A stretch of 64,000 nucleotides of DNA. Origin: Gyromitra esculenta (lineage: Eukaryota > Ascomycota > Pezizomycetes > Pezizales > Discinaceae). Shown piece after piece: positions 36,269-46,661 of this stretch (its first letter is position 1; every line of letters starts with the position of its first letter). A program made the position numbers and the translations under genes. The stretch is taken from contig JBCAML010000022.1 in NCBI GenBank assembly GCA_038503075.1, positions 124,001-188,000 of the forward strand, given 5' to 3'. Below the pieces are notes generated by a model, which saw nothing but the letters and a program-made list of their open reading frames with translations, did no database searches and was not told the origin of the DNA.

Positions 36269-37453
36269 CTAAGAAAATAAGTTTCTGAAGTTTCGTATAT
36301 CGTTTGCACCGGCGCTGCGTAGCATTTTGATCACTTTTTCGTGCCTCCCGTCCACTGCTGCTCGCAGCGCCGTGCACCCATAAAAATCTCCCGCCTTAGC
36401 GTTAACGTCGGCACCGGCATTGAGCAGTCTCTCGACCAATGCTTCGTGTCCTCCTCCGGCTGCTGCTTGCAGTGCCGTGCGTCCACTATTATGCCCTGCC
36501 TCAGCGTTGACGTCGGCGCCGGCATTGAGCAGTCTCTCGACCAGTGCTCCGTGTCCTCCTTCGGCTGCTGCCTGCAGTGCCGTGCGTCCATCACTATACC
36601 CTTTTTGGGCGTTGACATTGGCACCGGCATTGAGCAGTCTCTCAACCACTTCTTCATGTCCTCCTCCGGCTGCTGCTTGCAATGCCGTGCGTCCATTATT
36701 ATACCCTGCCTCAGCGTTGACATTGGCACCGGCATTGAGCAGTCTCTCAACCACTTCTTCATGTCCTCCTCCGGCTGCTGCTTGCAATGCCGTGCGTCCA
36801 TTATTATACCCTGCCTCAGCGTTGACGTCGGCGCCGGCATCGAGCAATATTTCGACTACTCCCTCATGTCCCCCTTTGGCTGCTACCACCAATGCAGTAA
36901 GATTCTCTCCCTTTTCTACTGTGTTGACATCTACCCCATTCTCTAATAAGAGCAATTTCACAGCTTCCGTATTCCCACAAGCTGCCGCTTTATGCAGGGA
37001 ATACCACTCCTGCATGTTTTCTTCTTTTATAACTGCACCTTTCATTTCTAACAAAAGCAAAACAACCTTATGATATTTCCATTTCCCTGTCCAGTGAAGA
37101 ATTGTTATATATTTCCCTGCCGTACTAGTGGTATAGTTTTGAGGGACTTTCGAATCCCTCCCGCTAAATACTAGTGGGCCGAGATCTTCAGCAGCTAACT
37201 GTAATCTAACTGCAAAACTGGCTTTGGAGGGGCTCAGTTGCAAGTTTAAGGTTGACTCCTTTGTAGAGAGTTTTTCGGACACGTCTCTGTAGTTGATTCT
37301 GATCGCAAAAAGCAAAGCGAGTGCTTGTAAAGTCTCGAGTTCACTGTCATTTCGCTTGCAGTGAAATAGGTATTCAAAAATTGCTTCCCAGATTACGCAT
37401 ACATGCCTCGCGTCTCGAGTGAAACTTAGCTTTGCTTTTATAATGGGTTTCAA
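36269..37453 (-). CDS. ankyrin-repeat protein, 5' end unclear
   Basis: An open frame of 394 codons without an ATG at its upstream edge. A splice acceptor (AGCTACAG at about 37465) suggests a missing upstream exon, or the 5' end has been lost. The first about 150 residues are not repeats (AIFEYLFHCKRND; LQLAAEDLGPLVF). Then come about seven ankyrin repeats, from WYSLHKAAACGNTEAVKLLL to the end. Most are 35 residues rather than the usual 33, of the form GRTALQAAAGGGHEEVVERL. Two consecutive repeats are identical in DNA. Such arrays commonly form the C-terminal sensor of fungal NLR proteins, but no NACHT or NB-ARC ATPase is visible next to it. The HeLo-like gene 0.6 kb upstream ends with its own stop codon. 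Confidence 0.75.
   Translation of the reverse strand: MKPIIKAKLSFTRDARHVCVIWEAIFEYLFHCKRNDSELETLQALALLFAIRINYRDVSEKLSTKESTLNLQLSPSKASFAVRLQLAAEDLGPLVFSGRDSKVPQNYTTSTAGKYITILHWTGKWKYHKVVLLLLEMKGAVIKEENMQEWYSLHKAAACGNTEAVKLLLLENGVDVNTVEKGENLTALVVAAKGGHEGVVEILLDAGADVNAEAGYNNGRTALQAAAGGGHEEVVERLLNAGANVNAEAGYNNGRTALQAAAGGGHEEVVERLLNAGANVNAQKGYSDGRTALQAAAEGGHGALVERLLNAGADVNAEAGHNSGRTALQAAAGGGHEALVERLLNAGADVNAKAGDFYGCTALRAAVDGRHEKVIKMLRSAGANDIRNFRNLFS
36609..36818 (-). repeat. two perfect 105-bp tandem ankyrin units
   Basis: The 105-bp unit beginning GCGTTGACATTGGCACCGGC at 36609 is repeated exactly at 36714. Neighbouring units (36504 and 36819 onward, and 36399) are similar but have substitutions. 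Perfect identity within an otherwise divergent array indicates recent duplication or gene conversion between repeats. Confidence 0.9.
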
Positions 37454-38056
37454 GGGGACTGTAGCTAAAGGGTCTTACCTAGAGATGTTGAAAATTCTAT
37501 TTTTTGATTCTCGATTTGCACAAAGTTCTAGTTAGGACTAGGCATTGTTTTTCCTACTATAGCGATGTTAACACTGTGAGAATCAAAGACCCTCTCTCTA
37601 ATTGGAAAGTACCTAAAAACTGCTCTAGCATAATCCAACTTTGGTTTCCAAGTACTATCCGTGCCACTTTATATTTTCTATGTATTAGGAAGAGTATGAC
37701 ACAGGGTGCAGGCTTTGTGTAATCATTTGCTTGGTAGTGTCCAAATCTAATCCTCAATTACTATTAGAACCCATTTTATATATTGTTCCAAGGAATAACG
37801 TCTGAGCCTCACCGTTGAAATAGTACATCCTCATCTGCTGTTGCCCATAGCTGATTGGCTACTCCGGCTGAACTTGAGCGGACCGTTGGTTGTATATCTG
37901 GCCCCCTAGTTTGTGATTCCCAAATCTGCAAGTCGCACGCTTGAAGAAGCTCATCACAACTCGGCTTTTGAAGCCCTAGTGTGTCGATATTTCCAAGTTC
38001 ACTTCTAATTGTCTAGCGGTAATTTAGTAATTGGTTCTTTCAATCAACAGTTTTAG

Positions 38057-39101
38057 TCATTCTTGGCGCAAACCAACCTCTGTAAGCATCTCAACGTCGT
38101 AGCGGATACCCGAGTCAAGAAGGTTTAGTTGAGGATGCCGTGCGATAACATCAATCAATATCCAGGAAGCCTTAATAAGATCGAGAAAGCCTTGTTTAGG
38201 AACAGCCCGTTCCGAAGATGGTTTTGTAGCAAGACCCATTTGTGACTACTCGATGAAATAAATTTTTAGCAAAATCGAAGTTAAATTATCGGTAACTAGA
38301 TAGACTGAGAAATCTACCTTCATCAACCACCATCTACCGGCTTGGATCCATTCGTCTATTCCAATAGCTGCCCATTTTCGTTGCCCCGCCTCTGCATTCT
38401 TCATCATGATTGCGTTGATTAAATTTATTTTTGGCGTTTTATCATCAATGGCAGATACAGTAGGAATGGCTGATGAACCATCGGTCCCGAGTTTTCCGAT
38501 CAAGTCTCCAATCTCGCTAAATCGCCTCTCCAGCCTTGAATTTGCTGATTCGATGCGCTGTAGGGAAGAGCTTAAAGGGTACTTAGCATTAGTACTCTAA
38601 ATACACTCGCCGTTGGCAACTTACTTTCCTAAAGAAGTTAATAGTAAACTGATGACTCCATTGTGATAAACCAACTACAGTGGATCAGTGATGATATCAA
38701 TGAGAAATATTCAAGGCACATACTTTGCTCCGCAAAGAATCTAGCTCTGGGGCATCAACAGACCACTTGAATTTGGTCCACATCGTTTTCATCTTTGAAG
38801 GCTGCTCTAACTTCTCGTACTTCTTTGCATATTTTTGCAACTCCTTCAAGGTTACTTCGACCCGAGCCATCATTTCCTTCACCATTCGAACCCTATCTTC
38901 TCCAGCACGCATCAAAGTTGAGTTCGGATTTCTGGAGTCTTCCTCCAGGAGACGAATAGATTGGGATAACGTAGTGATTTCTCCAAGTAGTATCTGGAAT
39001 TCTTTAGGCGCACCCTTAGCAACTTTGTAGCAGTATTTATAAAGGTTCCAGGCAAGTTCTGCCGCCGCCATAAAGTCACCAACGGCGAAACCGAACGACA
39101 T
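38057..39101 (-). CDS. HeLo-like (fungal STAND N-terminal) domain protein A
   Basis: Model: exons 39101-38724, 38674-38625, 38570-38318 and 38245-38057, giving 289 aa. Exon 1 encodes a helical domain starting MSFGFAVGDFMAAAELAWNL, followed by KGAPKEFQILLGEITTLSQS and NPNSTLMRAGEDRV. This is the hallmark of the fungal N-terminal domain of STAND/NLR proteins (HeLo-like group, linked to heterokaryon incompatibility and cell death). Exon 3 holds the coiled segment SLQRIESANSRLERRF and the motif DEWIQAGRWWLMK. There is no NACHT, NB-ARC or repeat domain. The 50-nt second exon (VYHNGVISLLLTSLG) has the same length and phases in paralogue B at 41855. Introns fit GT-AG consensus (GTATGT, GTAAGT, GTAGAT). 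Confidence 0.75.
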
Positions 39102-39808
39102 AGCTGCTGCTTTTGTTTTGTGGAAGGCGACAACTTAAGTTTAGAAAATTTAGGTTTGATAGTTGACGAGCTGGGGTTGGGGGGACTGAGAATTTTTTTT
39201 AGCCTTTTTATCCTTTTACGGAGAAGTAAACAGATGTCTAAAGCTGCTCACAGCAGCATCAAGAATACAAGCAGTTCTTATCAATAACCCCGTTCCAGTT
39301 TAATCAAGTAGCCGAAGCCTGAAAACTGCCTGATCAAGGTTGCAGGATATGCAAGGCAAAAATCTCCTTTGCTTTTTCCTATTTTTTGTATGGTATCAAC
39401 TGGCAGAACTCGCCGACAGTTTTACTTCTCAACTAGACCACGCACGGTGTACGGTAGAAGGGGTCCAGTTCTAGACCTTTGAATTCTCGATAATTCTTTT
39501 TTTGCTGCAAGTTATATTATAACGGTGTGAGTTTCTCCACCCAAGTCTAGGGAAAACATGTTCAAAATCTTTATGCCGTTTGCAGCAAAAATAAGGTCGA
39601 GAAACGAGAGGCTTGAGGCTTGGAGCTACTATTGGCTTTCCAGAGTTTTTCGATGGAGATTCTGGCGATTGAATCGACCACGAGACCCCAGTAGATCCCG
39701 GTTTCTCGATCTTTTTTCTTGCCATACGCTATACGTGTTGAGCTGCGCATGCTCTTGCAGTAAGTTGCTTTGTATCACTCTATCAAACCCGGAACAGCTA
39801 ACGCGCAC

Positions 39809-39945
39809 TACTCGGGGCAGACATGAAGAACCTGAACACAACTTTTGTTACTAGCGATTTTTGATTCGCTCTCACCTAACACATCGACGGATTGATTAGT
39901 CAGCTCGCACTTGCATCTTCAGGTTCTTCATGGGTAAGTCCCTAG
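39809..39945. mobile_element. MITE family A, copy 2
   Basis: About 137 bp, left arm CTCGGGGCAGACATGAAGAA preceded by TA. The right arm (TTCAGGTTCTTCATGGG) is diverged in its outermost bases. The interior matches the copies at 979 and 41291. Confidence 0.75.
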
Positions 39946-40304
39946 TTAATTTGATTCAGAGGCCATAATCAGAGGCATGATTCAGTTGAAGGCGGCAGTA
40001 AACGTCGCTACTAAGCGAAATGGCATTGATCTTTCCGACACATGCAGCAATAGACTACCTACTTCCTGAGGGGTAAAATGAGGAGTGTGGTGTTCTCCAG
40101 GTTGAGAGAAATCTTTTATCATTGCCACATGCACCAATTACGATGAGTGATGCAAATATCACGTGATATCACTCGCCGAATAAGCCCCAAAGCGAAATAT
40201 TGGCGATTATTCCATGCCTACTGTAGCATAATCGCCGGTCATAAATTTACCCCACGAGCTTATTGGCCATCTCAAAATATCCGTTTTCAGTCGCTGTCAG
40301 AGTA

Positions 40305-40540
40305 CTACGGGGGTCGGGGAAAGTCTGATGACAGGTGGTGGTGCAAGTAAGAACTGCTGGTCTTTCTTCCCACTCCACAGCTCTCTGAGAGACCTAGTAA
40401 AGATGGTAAAAAATAGTAAATTCTATGTATTAAACATTGGGTGAAGTTAGTTAGTAGAGCTGTGAAATTCAAGCGAGTTTGGGCACCCAGGAAAAGAGCT
40501 GCACCGCCATCTGTCATCAGACTTTCACCGACCCCCGTAG
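40305..40540. mobile_element. MITE family B, copy 1
   Basis: A 236-bp element flanked by TA. Its arms are about 41 bp (CTACGGGGGTCGGGGAAAGT, continuing through the shared core TGACAGGTGGTGGTGCA). The right arm differs at only a few positions. Related to the elements at 44286 and 44497. Non-coding. Confidence 0.85.
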
Positions 40541-40968
40541 TACTCCCGTAATTGACTGACGTTTCTGCACCAGGCTAGCTCTGTATACCATACAAAATTA
40601 CAAAAAGTGTATGGAGCACAGGTCCAGCCCGGCACATAAACGTCAGCCATTTGCGAGTAGAGTACTTGTCGGCTAGTGGGTATCGATGATATTATCGACG
40701 TTGGTATACCTAGTGGGCTATGTCGCATCGGCGTCGCTAAGGGTTTTGATGACAGTAAAGACATCAGGGACTGAGCGAAATAGCAGAAGGAACCAAAAAA
40801 AGAAAAAAAAATTCTTATGCGGGGAAATCGCCGATCGGATATGCGGAGCGGGCCACCCAATTGCGTCTTTGCCCCCTCATGTACTCAGGTGTATAGTAGA
40901 GGGAAATCTGGTAATCGTGGCGGTGCAGTTATCTCACTGAGAGATTTATAGTTGTTTGAACTTCCCTA

Positions 40969-41143
40969 CCGTATAATCTCGAAATTAACGAAATGGCCTG
41001 GGTCGAGACCACATGAAAGCGTTGTATAACTACTGGCTGAGGGAACAGAATGGATCTCTCTCCGCTGGTTGAGCTCGCGATCCAGGGCCTGGATGGCCAG
41101 TGAACTCAACCCAGGTCATTTCGCTATTTTCGAGATTATACGG
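40969..41143. mobile_element. MITE family H
   Basis: About 175 bp with inverted repeats of about 37 bp, starting CCGTATAATCTCGAAATTA and including CGAAATGGCCTGGGT. TA lies outside each end (40967-40968 and 41144-41145). Non-coding; no second copy seen. Confidence 0.8.
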
Positions 41144-41290
41144 TAGTTTTATCAAATAATTTAGGTCCACATTAGTTTGAATCCATTAGCTATCCCCACC
41201 AGGCCTCGCAAGCGTTGCGTGGGTTGAGGCAGGAAAACTGATATCTTTTGTCGCACTGCCGCGTTTGCTATACTTACCCCTACACCCGAG

Positions 41291-41427
41291 TACTCGAGGC
41301 AGACATAAAGATCCTAAACACAAATTTTGCTGATAGCGGTTTTTTATTCGCTCTCACCTAGCATATCGATGAATTGATTGGTCAACTCGCACTTGCGTCT
41401 TCAGGTTCTTCATGCCTACCCCGAGCA
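41291..41427. mobile_element. MITE family A, copy 3
   Basis: About 137 bp. The left arm is CTCGAGGCAGACATAAAGAT and the right arm ends TTCATGCCTACCCCGAG. The interior matches the other family A copies (GATTGATTGGTCAACTCGCA). Confidence 0.75.
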
Positions 41428-41854
41428 TTTGCTTCTGCGCTTTAGGTTCGGTTGGCTGGCATTATAGGGTATATGTAGAGTAGCCGTGGTTAGCCAGAGG
41501 TGGTGGAAGTTGACACTGTGCGTGTTCTTATAACAAAGGAGCCTCTCCCAAGAGGACTGACTGCTTATGAGTTAGCATAACCCCATTCAAACAGTGACGA
41601 TGCTTCCACCGAGTTTGTTTCCAAGCACATTGCATTGAGAGCTGAATCATGAGATATCACTCGAGATACACACAACAAGGTAGTGAACTAACACATCAAT
41701 TCACATTCCACATAAAGACAACAAAATATTTAATTGCAACTACTTCGCCTCCTTTACCGTAGTTTTAATCCATACTCCCGTCCCCCTACTCACCGCTTCA
41801 CCTCCACCACAAAACCTCCATTATCACCTTTTCCGCCCATACCAAAAACTTCTT

Positions 41855-42957
41855 TCATCTCCTAATATATTGACACCGGGGATTCTTACAACCATCGCTC
41901 CCACATCCCATCCCCGGCGGGCTAGGAGTTGGTATGATAGTAAGAGTCTGCCGTGGCCTTGGCGGCGGCATAGGAGTCGGCGATGAAGTCGACGCCGAGG
42001 CCGGACTAGGCTCCGGTCTAATGTAGACGTTCGGTCGACGTCTTGAAGGATGGATTTGCTGTGGCGGCAGTAGTCTGCGGTGCTCTCCTTCGGTGATTTT
42101 CAGCTGCGTTGGTGTCGACATTGGCAGCGGGCTTGAAGCGCTTGTCTAGTTTTGTCCGTATCTAATCAGTTTATATCCCTCCGCTTTTGTTACTCGAGGT
42201 GGAAGCGTACATACGTTTGACGCAAGCCAGAGTCCGCTAGCCCGGTTCCATTCTTCTACTTTCATAGCTGATATTCCTCGCTGGATCACTTCCTCGGTGT
42301 TTCGAGCGGCGAGTGCTAATATGGACCGTCCGAATGCGGGGTTATCTAAAAGTGAAAGACCATTATATTGTTCAGATAGCTTTCTTCGTGATGACTCGAT
42401 GCGTTGCTGAGAAGAGCTATAAACGTCGCCGTCAATATCTGAAAATGGGATTTGTAGTTGGGGACCTTACTTGCCCCATAAGGTCAATAATTGATTAAGC
42501 ATAGCATTGTGATAAACTAACTACACGATCCAATGACTTAGCTATGATATTGGAGTTAGATATTTGAGATACCCACTTTGTCATGTAATACAGCTATTTC
42601 TTTAGTATCTGCAGTTTTTGTTGTCCAGCTTGAAAGCCTATCCCACCATTTGAAAACCGTCGGCCTCGCGGGATCCCCCAACTTTTCAAGCATCTTTGCA
42701 TGCTTCTCTAACGCTTTCAACGTCGTCTCCACCCTCCCCAATTCATTTTTCACTGCCCGAGCTCGCTCCTTCCCGGACCGCACCAGCGTCGAGTTCGGAT
42801 TCTTGACTTCCTCCTGGAACAGGTCGACACACTGGAGCAGCACGTGGATTTCCTCAATGACCAATTTCCACTCATCAGGCGCATCCTTGACAACCGTGTT
42901 GCCAATGATGCAGGCGAGTGCCCCCACCGCATAAAAGTCCTCGACACCGAAATCCAT
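41855..42957 (-). CDS. HeLo-like (fungal STAND N-terminal) domain protein B
   Basis: Model: exons 42957-42577, 42520-42471, 42416-42215 and 42145-41855, giving 307 aa. Exon 1 starts MDFGVEDFYAVGALACIIGN and continues KDAPDEWKLVIEEIHVLLQC, NPNSTLVRSGKERA and a helical KALEKHAKMLEKL. It is a clear paralogue of gene A (38057). Exon 2 is again 50 nt (VYHNAMLNQLLTLWG) with identical intron phases, and exon 3 repeats SSQQRIESSRRKL and VEEWNRASGLWL. The C-terminus differs: a Pro/Ser-rich tail ending in a small Cys motif (GCGSDGCKNPRC). The last acceptor was chosen as AACTAG because it keeps this frame; an upstream acceptor (GATTAG) would give a shorter tail. No NTPase domain is present. Confidence 0.72.
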
Positions 42958-44188
42958 GGCTGCGGCTACAGCGCATGCGCAACGGGAGGTCGGTCGTAAC
43001 CAGTCGCAGCGTGGTCGAAAGCAGCGACTATAATATGTTTTTGTTGATTATGATCCTGAAGGGATTGTAGATGGTGAAGAAAACTGCCTTCTTCGTGGAC
43101 AGTCATATGAGGCTAGGTGACGGTACGATGGGTGGTGGTTGAGGATCAAGTCGGGAGGAGCAAGTTCCAATGCCGAAGAGAATTGACCCATCAACCCCGC
43201 ACGGCTCCGACGAAACAGAGAAACGCTGGCAATGGGTCTCGATCAGGTGTGGATGATATCATCCGCAAGCGTGCAACCTGTCTCGCCACGGGCTCAAAGA
43301 GAAAATCTTAGCAACCGGGATATATATCTCGCTCCCAGGGTCTGCTAGCTGGTATTCGGATCAATTGGTCGAGCGGGGGGGAGGGAAAAAAGATTTACGG
43401 AACGGTGTTTTACGATAGGTATGTTTTTCTCTCGCTGCACGGTGAGATTCTGACGTGGCTAGATATTGTAGTCCATGCAGTGCATCAGCCATCTCGACCA
43501 ATCAGTGGTTTCATCCCAAGAAACATCAGCCACTGGAACAGCCGACTCCATACCATTGGCGTTGATTCTGTACAAAACGGCCAGAGCTCGATGGTCAGCG
43601 AATTCGCTCGTCGGCAAGAGCCTGAATCGGGTTGAAGTGGTTGTGGTTGAAGACAGGCTTGGAGAGGAGTAGATTTAATAGGATGTCAGATTAAGGTTTG
43701 AGGGAGAGAACACGGCCCGAACCGAGGGACGTGCAGGATGGGATTCAAGTGGCTAAGTGACTGTGCCTCTGTGGCTAAGGCACTCATCCACACTTTGTGT
43801 TGTGGTCAAGTCACTGTGCCACAGCTTTGGCCAAGGGCATTCCCATCAGCGAATCCCGGCAAAGATGGCCGTTAACCCGCTAGCTTCAACGCCTCACCTC
43901 CATTTCGTCGATCACTGGAAGTTGACGACTGCGCAATCGATAGTCCCTTTAGTCGAAATCGTAATCCGATTGGGAGAAGCAGAAAGCCGCATGACAGACA
44001 GGCTGCAAGGCTGAGAATCGAGAACACAGAGGTGTATTCAATGCCTATCTTCATTTTACTAGTGGTTGTACAGTCGTTCACAGGATAATAGCGAACACTA
44101 GGTGTTGAAGAACAAGGGGATTTAGGCCAATAAAATACTAGAAGTTTCCGCTCAGGTCTGCGGCTTGGCAACTTTCTTTCTCATGAGT
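42958..44188. other. intergenic region
   Basis: No supported gene; several 60-80 codon ORFs lack recognisable features. Near 43740-43830 there are short internal repeats around CTGTGCC and GGCCAAG. Confidence 0.5.
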
Positions 44189-44280
44189 GGTGAATTTGTA
44201 TGGCGAAATATCCGTGCACCACTCCGTAGCATACAAAGCCACACATCCCGTGTTTTCAGGTTCTTACCCTGGATCACGAG
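44189..44280. mobile_element. MITE family C, truncated copy
   Basis: Matches the interior (GGTGAATTTGTATGGCGAAA) and right arm (GTTTTCAGGTTCTTACCCTG) of the element at 27096. The left arm and the central about 110 bp are missing. TA follows the right end. Confidence 0.7.
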
Positions 44281-44285
44281 TACAA

Positions 44286-44356
44286 GTGTAGGGAAAGCCT
44301 GTCGACAGGTGGCGGTGCGAGTAAGAGCTAGCAATTTTCGTTCCGTTCCCACTGCC
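44286..44356. mobile_element. MITE family B, half copy
   Basis: Resembles one end of the element at 40305 (GGGAAAGCCTGTCGACAGGT, then GTGCGAGTAAGAGCT and TTCCCACTGCC). No opposite arm is found, so it is a relic, directly next to the family C fragment. Confidence 0.6.
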
Positions 44357-44496
44357 GTTAGCTGTGCACACAGTAGGTAGCAAGCTGCGTGACGGGACTA
44401 CATGTAACCCGATACGATGTTAAACCATCCGATTCTTACATCGGGATGGAATCGTATATTTTGAACAGTAATCCAAGATAGGTTAGACATGAAGTA

Positions 44497-44726
44497 CTCG
44501 GGTGTGAGGGTAAGTCTGGCGACAGGTGGCGGTGGGGTTCTATTCTCAGCAGGTTAAATTTCATACTTTGCTAGCCAACTTTATTTAATATTTGATACAT
44601 ACATGTAGCACTCTTAATCCGTTGGGAGTTTTTATTAGGCTTCATATGGAGTTGTGGAGGGGGAGAAGAAATTGGTATCTCTTGCCCACACCACCACCTG
44701 TCGCTAGACTTACCCTCACACCCAAG
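44497..44726. mobile_element. MITE family B, copy 2
   Basis: A 230-bp element flanked by TA. Arms are about 42 bp: left CTCGGGTGTGAGGGTAAGTC followed by TGGCGACAGGTGGCGGTG. The right arm is its complement with few mismatches. Non-coding. Confidence 0.85.
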
Positions 44727-45213
44727 TACATGGGCTTATTTAGATTACACAAATGTATCCGTTTTCGCTACATGCACTCACTCTATTGAAAAACAGGCAC
44801 CCTGTGGAAAGCAACCTCTGCTGCCCAGTAAACACAACCAACAGAGTGCTAAACAATCCCCAATCAGCTAATCGACTAGAATAAATAATCCCTAGCCGAG
44901 TCCAGCCAAGACGACCCTCATCACCAACTTGCACTCGTCCACTCTGACCCCACACCTAAAACCCGGGGAAATGGGAGAGTCGTTTTCAGCCTCAATGCGC
45001 CATAACCAATCTAGCGGATTAAGCGGGCCGATATCCAGCGATGTTACAATCCAGAAAGACACATCAACTTTTTCCCCGGTAGAGCTGTAAGGTTACAATC
45101 TACCACCACTCTATTCCGCTTGGCTTGCGTTTTCTTTTCTGGGGACATATAAGAACACGGGATTCCCCTATTTACTCTCTTTCGGAAAGGATATCGATTG
45201 ATCGTTATTCACG

Positions 45214-46661
45214 ATGCCATCGTAAGTTCTCTTCCCTGTCCCTGATATTAAGGTAGATAAGGCCCACTCACGAGTCAAACTAATAGGCCTTCCCGTGCGC
45301 GCTCCAGCATCCTATCGTCGAACCAAGTTCGCTTCACTGTAAGCTTCCCCTTGTTCTAATTCCCTGCTACCGGCTAACCCACCTAGCTTCTCGCGACCTT
45401 GCTCGCCTTTCTATATCGCACCCTAACCCAGCGAGCGCCCCTCCTCTTTCTCTCCGCCCCGCCCGCCCTCCCCACCCCAAACACCTGCAACATACACCAT
45501 GAATCCGTACTACAGAACTGCGAAGACTACTCACAGCTCGCAAACACACCCTACATCTTCATCTCCTGCGACCGTGCTCGTCGCGAATGGTCCCACGCGT
45601 TTGGCGCATTTCCGCCTAGAGCGCCTGTAGGCGAGATCTACCTCTGGAACCACGAATCCCCTTACACAGCCCCGATCCTCGTCTCCGGCCACGCCAGTCT
45701 GGGAACAGACTTCCACCCGCTGGGTCTCAGCGCCGTAACCGTCACCGCCGGACAAGCCCGGATCTTCATCACCAACCAAGCCAAAAGCCACGCCAAAATC
45801 GAAATCATAGACGTCGACCTCCCCACTGGCCGCAGCAAACACGTGAAAACGGTTACAAGCGGCAAGATCCACAGCCCGAACGGAATCGCCGCCTACAATA
45901 GCACAAGCTTCTATGTCAGCAATGACCTATTCATGGCGCGGCGCTGGTCCCCAGGTCTACTGATCGAAGCGCTCCTCGGCATACCAGGGGGTCGCATCCT
46001 CTACGTCTCCCTCCCGCCAGCCTCCCTCGTCTCTGAAAATGGGCTCAATAAAGATGCCTCGATCCGCGTATTCTCAATCGCACACGTCAGTTTTGCAAAC
46101 GGCCTCGCTTTCGATCCTGCAGGGTCTCGCTTGTATATCGCGTCTTCTACCCACGGGGTATATACCTACTCCTTCCCATCCGAACCGTGGGTTCCCCACC
46201 CTCACTCGTTCCATCGCACACCGTTCGCGCCCGATAATCTCCACTTCTCGTATTCCCAAAATCGGCTGTATGTTTCAGGGATGGCCTCCGTGTCCGCCGT
46301 CGCAACAGCCATGATGTCACCAGCTGCCCCGCAGAGTCCGGCGTGGAGTATCGAGCTTCTCCCGGAACTGCCGAGGCTGGGCGAGGTGGAGGATGCTGTT
46401 CTGAAGCGCGAACAGGCGTTCAGAGCGGTGGATTATGCGAATAGGCCGCTCAGGGTTGAGGAGAGACGATGGAGATCGGTGTTTATGGATAATGGGACGA
46501 CGTTTGGAGGGGTTTCGACGGGTGGTGTGGTGGATGAGAAGGAGACTTATGTGGGTGTCTCGATGGTGAGGAATGGGGTTATTGTGTGCGCTGAGGTGTT
46601 GGAGAGACGGGGATCACTGCCGAAGGAGGAGGTGGAGGCGGTGGAGAAGGATGAGTTGTAG
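45214..46661 (+). CDS. paraoxonase/arylesterase-like protein
   Basis: Model: exons 45214-45221 (8 nt), 45287-45338 and 45387-46661, giving 444 aa. Introns are GTAAGT...AATAG and GTAAGC...CTAG, and phases fit. Residues about 21-38 (LLATLLAFLYRTLTQRAPLL) form a signal anchor. The catalytic part is a beta-propeller of the serum paraoxonase/SMP-30 type: FHPLGLSAVTVTAGQARIFI, IHSPNGIAAYNSTSFYVSND and FANGLAFDPAGSRLYIASS contain the metal-site Asn/Asp and His positions expected. The family hydrolyses lactones and aryl esters and needs calcium; the substrate here is unknown. Likely membrane-tethered with the propeller in the lumen or outside. The ATG-containing first exon is very short, so the start depends on the splice model. 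Confidence 0.85.

Noticed and set aside
36341..37073. Two long plus-strand ORFs opposite the ankyrin gene
   Set aside because: Periodic translation of the 105-bp repeats on the wrong strand; no independent features.
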